Both the position numbers and the translations under genes were made by a program. Under the pieces are notes generated by a model that searched no databases, was not told the origin of the DNA, and saw nothing but the letters and a program-made list of their open reading frames with translations. This document shows, in pieces, positions 43,240 through 53,050 of a stretch of 64,000 nt of DNA. Origin of the DNA: Streptomyces bicolor (GTDB lineage: Bacteria > Actinomycetota > Actinomycetes > Streptomycetales > Streptomycetaceae); the NCBI RefSeq assembly GCF_000719285.1, contig NZ_JOFS01000022.1, positions 1 through 64,000 on the forward strand. Direction: 5' to 3'. Within the stretch, counting starts at the first letter, position 1, and every line of letters begins with the position of its first letter.

Positions 43240-44757
43240 ATGACCCACCCGTCCACCACGGGTCCGGCCCCGGTTCTGGCGCTCAAGGACATCTCCAAGT
43301 CCTTCGGCGCGGTCCGCGCCCTGAGGGACGTCTCCCTGGAGCTGTTCCCCGGGGAGGTGCACGCCCTCGCCGGCGAGAACGGCGCGGGCAAGTCCACCCT
43401 CATCAAGACGCTCGCCGGCGTGTACCGGCCCGACGCGGGCAAGGTGCTGCTCGACGGTGAGCCGGTCGTCTTCCACGGACCCGGCGACGCCCGCGACGCC
43501 GGCATCGCCGTGATCTACCAGGAGCCGACCCTCTTCCCCGACCTGTCGATCGCCGAGAACATCTTCATGGGCCGCCAGCCGCGTCGCGCCCTCGGCCGCA
43601 TCGACCACAAGGCCACGCACTCCGCGACCCTGGCCCTGATGCAGCGGCTCGGCGTCGAGCTCGACCCCGACCGCCCCGCGCGCGGTCTGTCCATCGCGGA
43701 CCAGCAGATCGTCGAGATCGCCAAGGCGCTCTCCTTCGACGCCCGCGTCCTGATCATGGACGAGCCGACCGCCGCCCTCACCGGCAGCGAGGTCGCCCGT
43801 CTCTTCGGGGTCGTCCGCACCCTGCGCGAACAGGGCGCCGCCGTCCTGTTCATCTCCCACCGGCTGGAGGAGATCTTCCAGATCTGCCGACGGGTCACCA
43901 CCCTGCGCGACGGCGCCTGGATCGCCAGCGAGCCGCTGGACGGCATGACCGAGGACGACCTCGTACGCCGGATGGTCGGCCGCGATCTCGACGAGCTGTA
44001 CCCCAAGCAGGACGTGACGCCGGGCGAAGTCGCCCTGAGCGTGCGCCGGCTGACCCGCGAGGGCGTCTTCACCGACGTCTCCTTCGAGGTACGGCGCGGA
44101 GAGATCGTCGGCCTCGCCGGGCTCGTCGGCGCGGGCCGCACCGAAGTCGCGCGGGCCGTGTTCGGCATCGACCGCTGGGACGCCGGCGAGGTCTCCGTCG
44201 GCGGCAAGGCACTGACCAACGGCGCCCCGTCCACCGCCATGGCCTCCGGGCTCGCCCTCGTCCCCGAGGACCGGCGCGCCCAGGGCCTGGTGATGGACAT
44301 GTCCATCGAGCGCAACATCGGCCTCACCGGACTGCGGACGACCGTCAAGGCAGGTCTGATGGACCGCGGCGCCGAGCGCAGCCGCTCCCTCGACTGGGCC
44401 GTCAAGCTCCAGGTCAAGTACGCCCGGATCGCCGACGCCGTCTCCACCTTGTCCGGCGGCAACCAGCAGAAGGTCGTCCTCGCCAAGTGGCTCGCCACCG
44501 GCCCCAAGGTGCTGATCGTCGACGAGCCCACCCGAGGCATCGACGTCGGCACGAAGGCCGAGGTGCACCGGCTGCTCAGCGAGCTGGCCGCCGACGGTGT
44601 GGCCGTCCTGATGATCTCCTCCGACCTGCCCGAGATCCTCGGCATGGCCGACCGCGTGCTGGTGATGCACGAGGGCCGCCTCACCGCCGAGATCCCACGC
44701 TCCGAAGCCACCGAGGAAACCGTGATGGCCGCAGCCACCGGGAGGGCCGCCGCATGA
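43240..44757 (+). CDS. rhaT: Rhamnose ABC importer, ATP-binding protein
   Basis: The 505-residue double ABC ATPase is of the CUT2 sugar type. Domain 1 has Walker [10 protein letters not shown], signature LSIADQQ and Walker B LIMDEPT. Domain 2 has a degenerate Walker A (GLVGAGRTE), signature LSGGNQQ and LIVDEPT. It powers uptake through the two permeases that follow. ATG 43240 follows GAGGAG. Its stop overlaps the first permease (ATGA). Confidence 0.9.
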   Translation: MTHPSTTGPAPVLALKDISKSFGAVRALRDVSLELFPGEVHALAGENGAGKSTLIKTLAGVYRPDAGKVLLDGEPVVFHGPGDARDAGIAVIYQEPTLFPDLSIAENIFMGRQPRRALGRIDHKATHSATLALMQRLGVELDPDRPARGLSIADQQIVEIAKALSFDARVLIMDEPTAALTGSEVARLFGVVRTLREQGAAVLFISHRLEEIFQICRRVTTLRDGAWIASEPLDGMTEDDLVRRMVGRDLDELYPKQDVTPGEVALSVRRLTREGVFTDVSFEVRRGEIVGLAGLVGAGRTEVARAVFGIDRWDAGEVSVGGKALTNGAPSTAMASGLALVPEDRRAQGLVMDMSIERNIGLTGLRTTVKAGLMDRGAERSRSLDWAVKLQVKYARIADAVSTLSGGNQQKVVLAKWLATGPKVLIVDEPTRGIDVGTKAEVHRLLSELAADGVAVLMISSDLPEILGMADRVLVMHEGRLTAEIPRSEATEETVMAAATGRAAA

Positions 44758-45794
44758 CGGTGACCACTCCCCAAGAGGCTCCCGTGACCGACGTACCCAA
44801 GTCCAGCGGCACCCGCCTCGTCGACCGCGTCTTCAAGATGCGCGAACTCGCCATCCTGGTCGTCTTCGTGGTGATGATCGTCGTCACCCAGCTGGGCAAC
44901 AGCGAGTTCCTCACCGAGCAGGGCATCAAGGACCTGCTGCTGAACGCGACGATCCTCGTGCTGGTCGCCACGGGCCAGTCCCTCGTGGTCATCACCAGGA
45001 ACGTCGATCTGTCGGTCGGCTCCACGCTCGGCATCAGCGCCTTCGCCGCCGGTACGTTCCTCCAGGGCGGCGGGAACCCGGTCGTCGCCGTGCTCCTGGC
45101 GATCCTCATGGGCATCGGCTTCGGCCTGCTGAACGGCCTGCTCGTCAGCCTCGGCCAGGTGCCCGCGCTCGTCGTCACCCTCGGCACGCTCTACATCATC
45201 CGCGGCATCGACTCCATCTGGGTCGGCTCCCGGCAGATCACGGCGGCCGACCTCCCGGACGGCTTCGTCGACTTCGGCTCCGGCGGCATCTCCGTCGTGC
45301 CGTGGCTGGCGCTGATCGCCATCGCCGTACTGGTGGCTACCGCCTACTACCTCAAGCACTTCGGCAGCGGCCGCGAGCTGTACGCCCTCGGCTCCAACCC
45401 GGAGGCCGCCCGCCTCGCCGGCATCCCGGTGCGCAAGCGGATCCTCGCCGCGTACACCTTCTGCGGAGCGCTGGCCGGACTCGCGGGCGCGCTGTACCTG
45501 GCCCGGTTCGGCAACGTCGACTCCGGGACCGGCAACGGCTACGAACTCACCGTCGTCAGCGCGGTCGTGATCGGCGGCGTCGTCTTCACCGGCGGCTCGG
45601 GCAGCGTCTACGGCGCGGCGCTCGGCGCGCTGCTGCTGACCTCCATCAACAGCGTGCTGCCCGCGCTCGGCGTCAGCTCCGTCTGGGTGCTCGCCATCAA
45701 CGGCATCCTGCTCCTCCTCGCCATCGCGGTCGACCGGATCGTCGCACTGCGCGTGGCCTCCGCCCTGAAGAAGAGGAACGCCCGCCATGGCTGA
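44754..45794 (+). CDS. rhaP: Rhamnose ABC importer, permease 1
   Basis: The 346-residue CUT2 permease has eight to ten TM segments, the [20 protein letters not shown] motif and the cytoplasmic coupling loop [13 protein letters not shown], as in RbsC. It should pair with the second permease as a heterodimer. Start and stop both overlap its neighbours. Confidence 0.9.
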   Translation: MTVTTPQEAPVTDVPKSSGTRLVDRVFKMRELAILVVFVVMIVVTQLGNSEFLTEQGIKDLLLNATILVLVATGQSLVVITRNVDLSVGSTLGISAFAAGTFLQGGGNPVVAVLLAILMGIGFGLLNGLLVSLGQVPALVVTLGTLYIIRGIDSIWVGSRQITAADLPDGFVDFGSGGISVVPWLALIAIAVLVATAYYLKHFGSGRELYALGSNPEAARLAGIPVRKRILAAYTFCGALAGLAGALYLARFGNVDSGTGNGYELTVVSAVVIGGVVFTGGSGSVYGAALGALLLTSINSVLPALGVSSVWVLAINGILLLLAIAVDRIVALRVASALKKRNARHG

Positions 45795-46779
45795 CTTCTC
45801 CCTGAGCCGAGCCATCCGCTGGGACACGGTCGTCGGCGCGCTGCTGATCGTCGTGCTGCTGCTGTCCTTCGGAACGGTCGACGGTTTCGGAAACGCGCTC
45901 AACCTGTCGTTCCTGATCGGCAACACCCTTCCGATCGCCTTGATCGCCCTGCCCATGACGCTCCTGGTCGTCTCGGGGGAGATCGATCTCTCGGTCGCCT
46001 CCACCGCCGGTCTCTCCGGTGCCGTGATGGGCGCCCTGTGGAACCAGGGCATGACGATCGAGACGATCATCCCGATCTGCCTGGTGCTCGGTGTGGTGTG
46101 CGGACTGATCAACGGTCTGCTGGTGACCAGGCTGGGACTGCCGTCCCTCGCTGTCACCATCGGCACCCTCGCCGCCTACCGGGGCATCGCACAGATCGTG
46201 CTCGGCTCGGACGCGGTGACCGACTTCCCGACCCAGTACCTGGACTTCGCGGCCGGACGCATCGGGGACACCTTCATCCCGTACGCCTTCCTGCCCTTCC
46301 TGGTCCTGCTCGCCATCGCCGTGGTCGCGCTGCACGCCACCCCGTTCGGGCGGTCGATCTTCGCGACCGGTGCGAGCGAGGAGGCCGCGCGGTTCGCCGG
46401 TATCCGCGTCAAGCGGCAGAAGCTGATCCTGTTCACGGTGACGGGCCTGATGGCCTCCCTCACCGGCATCTTCTGGGCGCTGCACTACGCCAGCGCCCGC
46501 TACGACAACGCCACGGGCCTCGAACTCTCCGTCGTGGCGGCCGTGTTGCTCGGCGGCATCGACTTCGACGGCGGCAAGGGCACGCTCGGCGGCGCGATCG
46601 CGGGAGTCTTCCTGCTCGGCGCGCTGCAGAACGTGATGAGCCTCCAGGACGTCTCCGCCCAGTCGCAGATCGTCGTCACCGGCGTCCTGCTCGTCCTGTC
46701 CGTGCTCGGCCCCCGGGTCGCACGGCAGATCTCCGTAGCGAGGGCGGGCCGCAGAGCCGCCTCGACTCCGACCTCGTAA
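45787..46779 (+). CDS. rhaQ: Rhamnose ABC importer, permease 2
   Basis: The 330-residue CUT2 permease has the VVSGEIDLSVASTAGLSGAV motif and the coupling loop ATGASEEAARFAGIRV. It starts eight bases inside the first permease gene and completes the membrane domain of the importer. Confidence 0.9.
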   Translation: MADFSLSRAIRWDTVVGALLIVVLLLSFGTVDGFGNALNLSFLIGNTLPIALIALPMTLLVVSGEIDLSVASTAGLSGAVMGALWNQGMTIETIIPICLVLGVVCGLINGLLVTRLGLPSLAVTIGTLAAYRGIAQIVLGSDAVTDFPTQYLDFAAGRIGDTFIPYAFLPFLVLLAIAVVALHATPFGRSIFATGASEEAARFAGIRVKRQKLILFTVTGLMASLTGIFWALHYASARYDNATGLELSVVAAVLLGGIDFDGGKGTLGGAIAGVFLLGALQNVMSLQDVSAQSQIVVTGVLLVLSVLGPRVARQISVARAGRRAASTPTS

Positions 46780-46809
46780 TTCAGCCCTTCCTCGTAAAGG
46801 ACCATTGCC

Positions 46810-47889
46810 ATGCGCAAGTCATCCCTCCGCCGTGCCTCCGCCGGCCTCGCCGCCGTCACTTCCCTCGCCCTGGCCCTCACCGCCTGCGGCGGCACCACCA
46901 AGGAGGACGTCAAGAGCGAGGGCGCCTCCGCTGCCACCGCCGGCAAGGCCGACCCGAACGCCGAGCTGAAGAAGGGGCTGACCGTCGGCTTCCTGCCCAA
47001 GCAGGTCAACAACCCGTACTTCACCTCCGCCGACAAGGGCGGCGAGGCGGCCCTGAAGGAGCTGGGCTCCAGCTACAAGGAGGTCGGGCCGTCCAGCGCG
47101 ACCGACACCGCCGGGCAGGTGTCGTACGTCAACACGCTCACCCAGCAGCAGGTCGACGCGATGGCCGTGTCCGCGCAGGACCCGGGCGCCCTGTGCACCG
47201 CGCTCAAGCAGGCCATGAAGAACGGCATCAAGGTCGTCACCTACGACTCCGACACCACCGCCGACTGCCGCAACGCCTTCGTCTCGCAGGCCTCCGCCGA
47301 GGACCTCGGCCGCACCGAGGTGCAGCTGCTCGCCGAGCAGATCGACTACAAGGGCGAGATCGCGATCCTGTCCGCCGCGCAGACCGCGACGAACCAGAAC
47401 ATCTGGATCGACTTCATGAAGAAGGAGCTCGAGGACCCCAAGTACAAGGACATCAAGCTCGTCAAGGTCGCCTACGGTGACGACGACGCCCAGAAGTCCT
47501 TCCAGCAGACCCAGGGCCTGCTCCAGGAGTACCCGAACCTCAAGGGGATCATCTCCCCGACCACCGTCGGCATCAAGGCCGCCGCCCAGTACCTGTCGGG
47601 CTCCAAGTACAAGGGCAAGGTCAAGCTGACCGGCCTCGGCACCCCGAACGACATGCGCAAGTACGTCAAGAACGGCACCGTCGAGGCGTTCGAGCTGTGG
47701 GACCCGGCGAAGCTCGGTGACCTCGCCGCCCGTGCCGCCGTCGCCCTGGTCTCCGGCCAGATCACCGGCAAGGAGGGCGAGACCTTCAAGGCCGGCGACA
47801 CCACGTACACCATCGGCAAGGACGGCGTGATCAGCCTCGGCAAGCCGACCGTCTTCGACGTCAAGAACATCGACCAGTACAACTTCTGA
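46810..47889 (+). CDS. rhaS: Rhamnose-binding lipoprotein
   Basis: The 359-residue protein has a lipoprotein signal with lipobox LTAC (Cys26). A type I periplasmic-binding fold follows (VGFLPKQVNNPYFTSADKGG, then ILSAAQTATNQNIW and GIISPTTVGIKAAAQYL), as in the RhaS branch of ribose-binding-like proteins. It captures the sugar outside the membrane for the CUT2 importer. The ATG lies 30 bases after the permease stop. Confidence 0.9.
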   Translation: MRKSSLRRASAGLAAVTSLALALTACGGTTKEDVKSEGASAATAGKADPNAELKKGLTVGFLPKQVNNPYFTSADKGGEAALKELGSSYKEVGPSSATDTAGQVSYVNTLTQQQVDAMAVSAQDPGALCTALKQAMKNGIKVVTYDSDTTADCRNAFVSQASAEDLGRTEVQLLAEQIDYKGEIAILSAAQTATNQNIWIDFMKKELEDPKYKDIKLVKVAYGDDDAQKSFQQTQGLLQEYPNLKGIISPTTVGIKAAAQYLSGSKYKGKVKLTGLGTPNDMRKYVKNGTVEAFELWDPAKLGDLAARAAVALVSGQITGKEGETFKAGDTTYTIGKDGVISLGKPTVFDVKNIDQYNF

Positions 47890-47907
47890 TCGAGGGAGCG
47901 GTACTTC

Positions 47908-48228
47908 ATGCAGCGCGTCTGTTTCCTCCTCAAGGTCCGCGAGGACCGGATCGCCGAGTACCGCGAACGCCACGCGGCCGTGTGGCCGGAGATGCTCGAA
48001 GCGCTCTCGGCCACCGGCTGGCACAACTACTCCCTCTTCCTGCGCGACGACGGTCTGCTCGTCGGCTATCTGGAGACCGAGGACTTCGAGGCCGCCAAGG
48101 CCGGTATGGAGGCCACCGAGGTCAACGCCCGCTGGCAGGCCGACATGGGCGAGTTCTTCGAGTCCCTCGACGGCGCCCGCCCCGACGAGGCGATGAAGCC
48201 TCTCACCGAGGTCTTCCACCTCGCCTGA
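47908..48228 (+). CDS. rhaM: L-rhamnose mutarotase
   Basis: The 106-residue ferredoxin-like-fold protein has RVCFLLKVREDRIAEYRERH, AVWPEMLEAL, a NYSLFL segment and the closing FHLA. The conserved His (RERHAAVWPE) and Tyr are the catalytic residues of RhaM/YiiL. It interconverts alpha and beta anomers of L-rhamnose for the isomerase. GGGAG precedes ATG 47908. Confidence 0.92.
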   Translation: MQRVCFLLKVREDRIAEYRERHAAVWPEMLEALSATGWHNYSLFLRDDGLLVGYLETEDFEAAKAGMEATEVNARWQADMGEFFESLDGARPDEAMKPLTEVFHLA

Positions 48229-48280
48229 CCCCCGCCGTATCACCCCTCCCCGCACCTCGCCGACAATGGAGTCCCCCGAG

Positions 48281-49711
48281 ATGAAGAGACGCACCCTGCT
48301 GGGCGCCGCCCTCGCCGGAGCCGTGATGACCCCCGCCCTCTCCGCCGGCATCGCCCGAGCCGCCGACCCCGGTCCGTCCCTCACTCTGACCGGCACCACC
48401 ACCCTCGACACGCAGGCCCTCTTCTTCGTGTCGTACGACGGCCTGGTCAACAACAACGCCTTCCAGAAGAACGGGCTGCTGACCTACAAGGGCTACCAGT
48501 ACGCCGTCTGGTACACCGCCGACCGCAACGCCGTCGTGGGCCGCCGCGTCCTCGGCTCCAGCACCTGGTCCACGGTCAAGGTCGGCCACACGCTCCGGTA
48601 CAACGACTCCCACAACGTCATATCCATGGGCGTCTCCAAGATCGACGGCCGCCTCCACCTCAACATGGACTCGCACAGCGACGGCTTCACCTACGTCAAG
48701 TCGGTCGCGGGGCTGATGGACAACCCGGCCGGGCTGAGCTGGACCGCGAGCCGCTTCGGCGCACCCCAGTCCACCCTGGACGGGCTGGCCCTCACCTCGC
48801 AGTTCACCTACCCGCAGTTCATCTCCACCCCCGAGGGCAGGCTGCAGCTCAGCTACCGCGTCGCCATCTCCGGCAACGGCCGCAACGCCCTCGCCGAGTA
48901 CGACGGTTCGACCTGGACCAACCTCGGCGAGTGGAGCAGCTCCACCGGCACGTACACCAGCGAGCACGGCTCCTCCACGGCCCGCAACATGTACCTGCAC
49001 GGCATCGACTACGACAAGAACGGCCGGCTGCACTCGTTCTTCACCTGGCGTGAGCAGAACGGCGCCGTGATGTGCAACGGCGGCGGCATCACCAACCACG
49101 ACACCGGCTACGTCTACTCGGACGACCGCGGCCGCACCTGGCGCAACAACGCCGGTACCGTCGTCGGCACCACCGGCGGCTCCGACAAGGTCGCCGTCAC
49201 CGACGGCGGGCTCGTCATCGACCCGCTCAACCCGGACCACTCCCTGATGAACCAGGAGAGCCAGTTCACCGACTCCGCCGGCCTGCCGCACGCGATCATC
49301 TCCTACGTCCCCGGCCGGTTCGGTCAGTGCACCACGAACTACGTCGCCGACCGCACCGCCAACGGGCGCGCCTTCCACGTCCGCAAGAACTCCTCGGGCA
49401 CCTGGCAGAAGACCGAGATCCCGGTCCCGCTGAACTCCAGCCAGCGCACCAAGCTGATCCTGGACAAGTACGACAACGCGTACGCGATCTTCCCGTTCTG
49501 CCGCATCGCCGGGGCCTCCAAGGCTTCGGGTTACGCGGACTGGTCGGTCCTGTACGACGGGGTCACGGCCGGGCTGAACGCCTTCGGCGAGGTCGTCATC
49601 GACGAGACGCGCATCGCACAGGACAACTTCCTGTCGATCATGTACCAGGAGAAGTCCAGCGGTACGACGCCCTCGGCGCTGCGTAACCTCAACTTCCGCC
49701 TGCCTGCCTGA
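48281..49711 (+). CDS. Secreted BNR-4 beta-propeller, probable rhamnosyl-polysaccharide lyase
   Basis: The 476-residue protein has a Tat-like signal (MKRRTLLGAALAGAVMTPAL, then SAGIARA). A seven-bladed propeller of the BNR-4 type follows (FFVSYDGLVNNNAFQKNGLL, YKGYQYAVWYTADRN, NDSHNVISMGVSKIDGRLHL, HLNMDSHSDGF). Related proteins include ulvan lyases (PL24/25) and the L-rhamnose-alpha-1,4-D-glucuronate lyase (PL27) that trims gum arabic. Being inside a rhamnose-uptake operon favours release of terminal rhamnose from a polysaccharide. I see no carbohydrate-binding module. The exact PL family is uncertain. Confidence 0.7.
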   Translation: MKRRTLLGAALAGAVMTPALSAGIARAADPGPSLTLTGTTTLDTQALFFVSYDGLVNNNAFQKNGLLTYKGYQYAVWYTADRNAVVGRRVLGSSTWSTVKVGHTLRYNDSHNVISMGVSKIDGRLHLNMDSHSDGFTYVKSVAGLMDNPAGLSWTASRFGAPQSTLDGLALTSQFTYPQFISTPEGRLQLSYRVAISGNGRNALAEYDGSTWTNLGEWSSSTGTYTSEHGSSTARNMYLHGIDYDKNGRLHSFFTWREQNGAVMCNGGGITNHDTGYVYSDDRGRTWRNNAGTVVGTTGGSDKVAVTDGGLVIDPLNPDHSLMNQESQFTDSAGLPHAIISYVPGRFGQCTTNYVADRTANGRAFHVRKNSSGTWQKTEIPVPLNSSQRTKLILDKYDNAYAIFPFCRIAGASKASGYADWSVLYDGVTAGLNAFGEVVIDETRIAQDNFLSIMYQEKSSGTTPSALRNLNFRLPA

Positions 49712-49722
49712 TCGCAGCCGTT

Positions 49723-49761
49723 GTGGGCGGCTTGACGGTAATGTGCCCTGCGCCGCCCCAC
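49723..49761 (+). terminator. Imperfect hairpin between lyase and LacI genes
   Basis: GTGGGCGGC (49723-49731) pairs with GCCGCCCCAC (49752-49761) with one bulged base. It may partly insulate the regulator gene from the operon. Confidence 0.35.
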
Positions 49762-49795
49762 GCTGCAACAACGTCTCTCTGGAGGTCCCTGACCG

Positions 49796-50821
49796 ATGAC
49801 CCAGTCGGTGGGTATCAAGGACGTCGCCCGCGCCGCCGGAGTCTCCGTCGGAACGGTCTCGAACGTCATCAACCGTCCGGACACGGTCGCGACGGAGACC
49901 CGCGCGCGCGTGCAGTCCGCGATAGACCGGCTGGGCTATGTCCGCAGTGAGTCCGCGCGCCAGCTGCGCGCGGGCCGCAGCCGGATCATGGGGTTGCTCG
50001 TGCTCGACATGGGCAACCCCTTCTTCGTGGACGTGGCGCGCGGCGCCGAGCGGGCCGCGCGCGAGGCCGGGCTCGGCGTGATGGTCTGCAACAGCGGGCA
50101 GAGCGCGAGCGAGGAGGCCGACTACCTGTCGCTCTTCGCCGAGCAGCGGGTGAGGGGCGTGCTGCTGACCCCGGCCGACGCCACCGGCCGCAACATCGAG
50201 ACGTTCCGGCGGCACAACATCCCCTTCGTCCTGGTCGACCGGGTCGCCGAGGGCACCACCGAGTGCTCGGTCTCCGTCGACGACGTCGCGGGCGGCGCGC
50301 TCGCGGTACGTCACCTCGTCGACGCCGGGCACCGCTCCATCGCGTACGTCAGCGGCCCGCCCGGCCTCAACCAGGTCCGCGACCGCCGCACCGGCGCCCT
50401 GAACGCGCTCGAGGAGGCCGGCCTCGGCCCCGAGAACCTGCGCGAACTGCCCACCGAACGGCTCGACGTCGCCGCGGGCCGGGACGCCGGCGCCCGCCTG
50501 CTCGGCCTCGCCGAGCGCCCCACCGCCGTCTTCTGCGCCAACGACCTGCTCGCCCTCGGCGTCCTGCAGGCCATGTACGCCGCCGGCGTCGGCGTCCCCG
50601 ACGACCTCGCGATCGTCGGCTACGACGACATCGAGTTCGCCGCCGCCGCGGCCGTCCCCCTCACCTCCGTACGGCAGCCCGCGGTCACCATGGGCACCCT
50701 CGCGGCGGAGATGCTCCTGGAGGAGACGGAGGAGGAGACCGGCGCGAAGAAGCACGAGCACCGGCGGGTCGTCCTCCAGCCCGAGCTGGTGGTACGCCGG
50801 TCCAGCCTGTCCGCCCGCTGA
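49796..50821 (+). CDS. LacI-family regulator of the rhamnose genes
   Basis: The 341-residue protein has a LacI HTH (GIKDVARAAGVSVGTVSNVI, then NRPDTVATETRARVQSAI), the hinge QLRAGRSRIMGLLVLD, and an effector domain (FCANDLLALGVLQAMYAAGV, then VGYDDIEFAAAAAVPLTSVR). Its place at the end of the importer operon makes it the likely repressor of both rha operons, relieved by rhamnose or a phosphorylated intermediate. ATG 49796 follows GGAGG. Confidence 0.88.
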   Translation: MTQSVGIKDVARAAGVSVGTVSNVINRPDTVATETRARVQSAIDRLGYVRSESARQLRAGRSRIMGLLVLDMGNPFFVDVARGAERAAREAGLGVMVCNSGQSASEEADYLSLFAEQRVRGVLLTPADATGRNIETFRRHNIPFVLVDRVAEGTTECSVSVDDVAGGALAVRHLVDAGHRSIAYVSGPPGLNQVRDRRTGALNALEEAGLGPENLRELPTERLDVAAGRDAGARLLGLAERPTAVFCANDLLALGVLQAMYAAGVGVPDDLAIVGYDDIEFAAAAAVPLTSVRQPAVTMGTLAAEMLLEETEEETGAKKHEHRRVVLQPELVVRRSSLSAR

Positions 50822-50822
50822 C

Positions 50823-50844
50823 CCGGAGGAGGGCCGGCCTCCGG
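50823..50844 (+). terminator. Hairpin after the rhamnose LacI gene
   Basis: CCGGAGG (50823-50829) and CCTCCGG (50838-50844) pair around eight bases, directly after the stop. Confidence 0.55.
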
Positions 50845-50954
50845 ACCCGCTGATCCGCCATTCAGTACGATTTCATGATCCCGGGGCTCGGTTGGCGGAC
50901 GAACATGTGCTGAACTGGGGCGCGGCCCGAAAACCCTCCGTCCCGGGAGCCCTG

Positions 50955-52256
50955 TTGACCGTCAGCTACCGCCAGCCCGGCGTCGTCCTCACCGACCGCC
51001 ACTTCACCGTGCCCCTCGACCACGACGCCCCGACGGGGGAGACGATCGAGCTCTACGCCCGTGAGGTCGTCGCGAGCGACAAGGCGCACCAGGACCTGCC
51101 GTGGCTGGTCTATCTCCAGGGCGGCCCCGGCTTCGGCGCGAACCGCTTCGTCGGCCAGGGCGCCTGGCTCGGCCGCGCGCTGAAGGAGTACCGCGTCCTG
51201 CTCCTCGACCAGCGCGGCACCGGCCACTCCACGCCCGCCAACCGCCAGACCCTCCCGCTGCGTGGCGCCCCCGCCCAACAGGCCGACTACCTCACGCACT
51301 TCCGCGCCGACTCGATCGTCCGCGACTGCGAGGCGATCCGCCGCGACGTCACCGGCGGCGCCCCCTGGACCGTCCTCGGCCAGAGCTTCGGCGGCTTCTG
51401 CACGGTCAACTACCTCTCCACCGCCCCCGAGGGCCTGACCGCCGCCGTCATCACCGGCGGCCTTCCCTCCCTCGACGCCCACGCCGACGACGTCTACCGC
51501 GCGGCCTACCCGCGCATCGAGCGCAAGGTCGCCGCGCACTACGTCCGTTACCCGCAGGACGTCGAGCGCGCCCGCCGTATCGCCGACCACCTCATCTCCA
51601 ACGACGTGGTCCTGCCCAACGGCTACCGCCTCACCGCCGAGGCATTCCAGTCCCTCGGCATCGTCCTCGGCGGCAGCGAGGGCAGCCACCGTCTGCACTA
51701 CCTCCTGGAGGACGCCTTCGTCCGCACCCCGCAGGGTCCGGCCCTCTCGGACGCGTTCCAGGAGGAGGTCCAGGGCCTGCTGTCGTACGCGAGCCACCCG
51801 CTGTACGCCCTCGTCCACGAGGCGATCTACGGCCAGGACGCCCGCCCCACCGCCTGGTCCGCCGAGCGCGTGCGCGCCGAGTTCCCGCAGTTCGACGCGG
51901 CCAAGACCCTCGCGGGCGACGGACCGCTGCTGTTCACCGGCGAGACCATCCACCCCTGGATGTTCGACTGCGACCCGGCCCTGCGCCCGCTGCGCGAGAC
52001 CGCCGAACTCCTCGCCGCCCGCACCGACTGGACGCCCCTGTACGACTCCGCGCGCCTCGCCGCCAACGAGGTACCGGTCGCGGCGGCCGTCTACCACGAC
52101 GACATGTACGTCGACACCGCCCACTCCCTGGCCACCGCCCGTGCCATCCGCGGCCTGCGCACCTGGGTCACCGACGAGTTCGAGCACGACGGTGTACGGG
52201 CCGGCGGCCCCCGTGTCCTGGACCGGCTGCTCGCCCTCACCCGTGACGAGGCGTGA
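50955..52256 (+). CDS. Prolyl-aminopeptidase-like alpha/beta hydrolase (S33)
   Basis: The 433-residue protein has the family opening VSYRQPGVVLTDRHFTVPLD, an HGGP-like oxyanion segment YLQGGPGFGAN, LLLDQRGTGHSTP, and nucleophile motif GQSFGGF. The late AAVYHDDMYVD segment may contribute to the active site. This is the larger S33 proline-iminopeptidase type that removes N-terminal proline. I chose TTG 50955 (GGGAG before it); the frame is open from a TTG at 50892. Confidence 0.75.
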   Translation: MTVSYRQPGVVLTDRHFTVPLDHDAPTGETIELYAREVVASDKAHQDLPWLVYLQGGPGFGANRFVGQGAWLGRALKEYRVLLLDQRGTGHSTPANRQTLPLRGAPAQQADYLTHFRADSIVRDCEAIRRDVTGGAPWTVLGQSFGGFCTVNYLSTAPEGLTAAVITGGLPSLDAHADDVYRAAYPRIERKVAAHYVRYPQDVERARRIADHLISNDVVLPNGYRLTAEAFQSLGIVLGGSEGSHRLHYLLEDAFVRTPQGPALSDAFQEEVQGLLSYASHPLYALVHEAIYGQDARPTAWSAERVRAEFPQFDAAKTLAGDGPLLFTGETIHPWMFDCDPALRPLRETAELLAARTDWTPLYDSARLAANEVPVAAAVYHDDMYVDTAHSLATARAIRGLRTWVTDEFEHDGVRAGGPRVLDRLLALTRDEA

Positions 52257-52284
52257 TGTCAGTGTCACGCGTTAGTGTGCGGGC

Positions 52285-53028
52285 ATGACCGAGCCGACGA
52301 TCACTCAGCTGAAGCCCATGCCCGACGACTGGCAGCGTGCGCTCGCCGTCGTCGCGCACCCGGACGACCTCGAGTACGGCTGCTCGGCGGCGATCGCCGC
52401 CTGGACCGACGCCGGCCGCGAGGTCGCCTACGTCCTCGCGTCGCGCGGCGAGGCCGGCATCGACACGCTCGACCCCGCGACGTGCGGCCCGCTGCGCGAG
52501 CGCGAGCAGCGGGCCAGCGCGGCGGTCGTGGGCGTGTCGGCGGTGGAGTTCCTCGACCACAAGGACGGCGTGATCGAGTACGGCACCGCGCTGCGCCGCG
52601 ACATCGCCGCCGCCATCCGCCGGCACCGTCCCGAGCTGGTGATCACGCTCAACCACCGGGACACCTGGGGCGGCGTCGCCTGGAACACGCCGGACCATGT
52701 GGCGGTGGGCCGTGCCACGCTGGACGCGGCCGGTGACGCGGGCAACCGCTGGATCTTCCCCGAGCTCACCGAGCAGGGCCTCGAACCGTGGAACGGCGTC
52801 CGGTGGGTCGCCGTCGCCGGTTCCAGCACGCCCACGCACGCGGTGGACGCGACGCCCGGTCTGGAGCGCGCGGTGCGCTCGCTGCTCGAACACCGCGCGT
52901 ACATCGAGGCGTTGACGGACGAGGATCCCGAGACGTACGTCCGCGGCTTCCTGACCCAGCACGCGGAAGCCATGGGGGAGCGGTTCGGCGGGAAACCCGC
53001 GGTGGCCTTCGAGCTGTTCAGCAGATGA
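52285..53028 (+). CDS. PIG-L/LmbE-family deacetylase
   Basis: The 247-residue protein has the zinc motif VVAHPDDLEYGCS and a late NTPDHVAVGRA His motif, as in MshB and other N-acetylglucosaminyl deacetylases. The SRGEAGID segment with REREQ is also typical. Possible substrates are GlcNAc-containing small molecules such as mycothiol precursors or antibiotics. It stands between a peptidase-like gene and a sigma factor, with no clear shared pathway. Confidence 0.85.
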   Translation: MTEPTITQLKPMPDDWQRALAVVAHPDDLEYGCSAAIAAWTDAGREVAYVLASRGEAGIDTLDPATCGPLREREQRASAAVVGVSAVEFLDHKDGVIEYGTALRRDIAAAIRRHRPELVITLNHRDTWGGVAWNTPDHVAVGRATLDAAGDAGNRWIFPELTEQGLEPWNGVRWVAVAGSSTPTHAVDATPGLERAVRSLLEHRAYIEALTDEDPETYVRGFLTQHAEAMGERFGGKPAVAFELFSR

Positions 53029-53050
53029 TTCAACAGACGAGGGGGAGCAG

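Noticed and set aside
43027..44670. 547-codon minus-strand frame opposite the rhamnose ABC ATPase
   Set aside because: The plus strand has two complete ABC motif sets. The minus frame is repetitive (HGH, DGDD-type) without support.
48203..50761. 852-codon minus-strand frame across the lyase and LacI genes
   Set aside because: It is antisense to three strongly supported genes, has no recognisable motif, and shows the skewed Gly/Val/Leu content of a GC-rich shadow.
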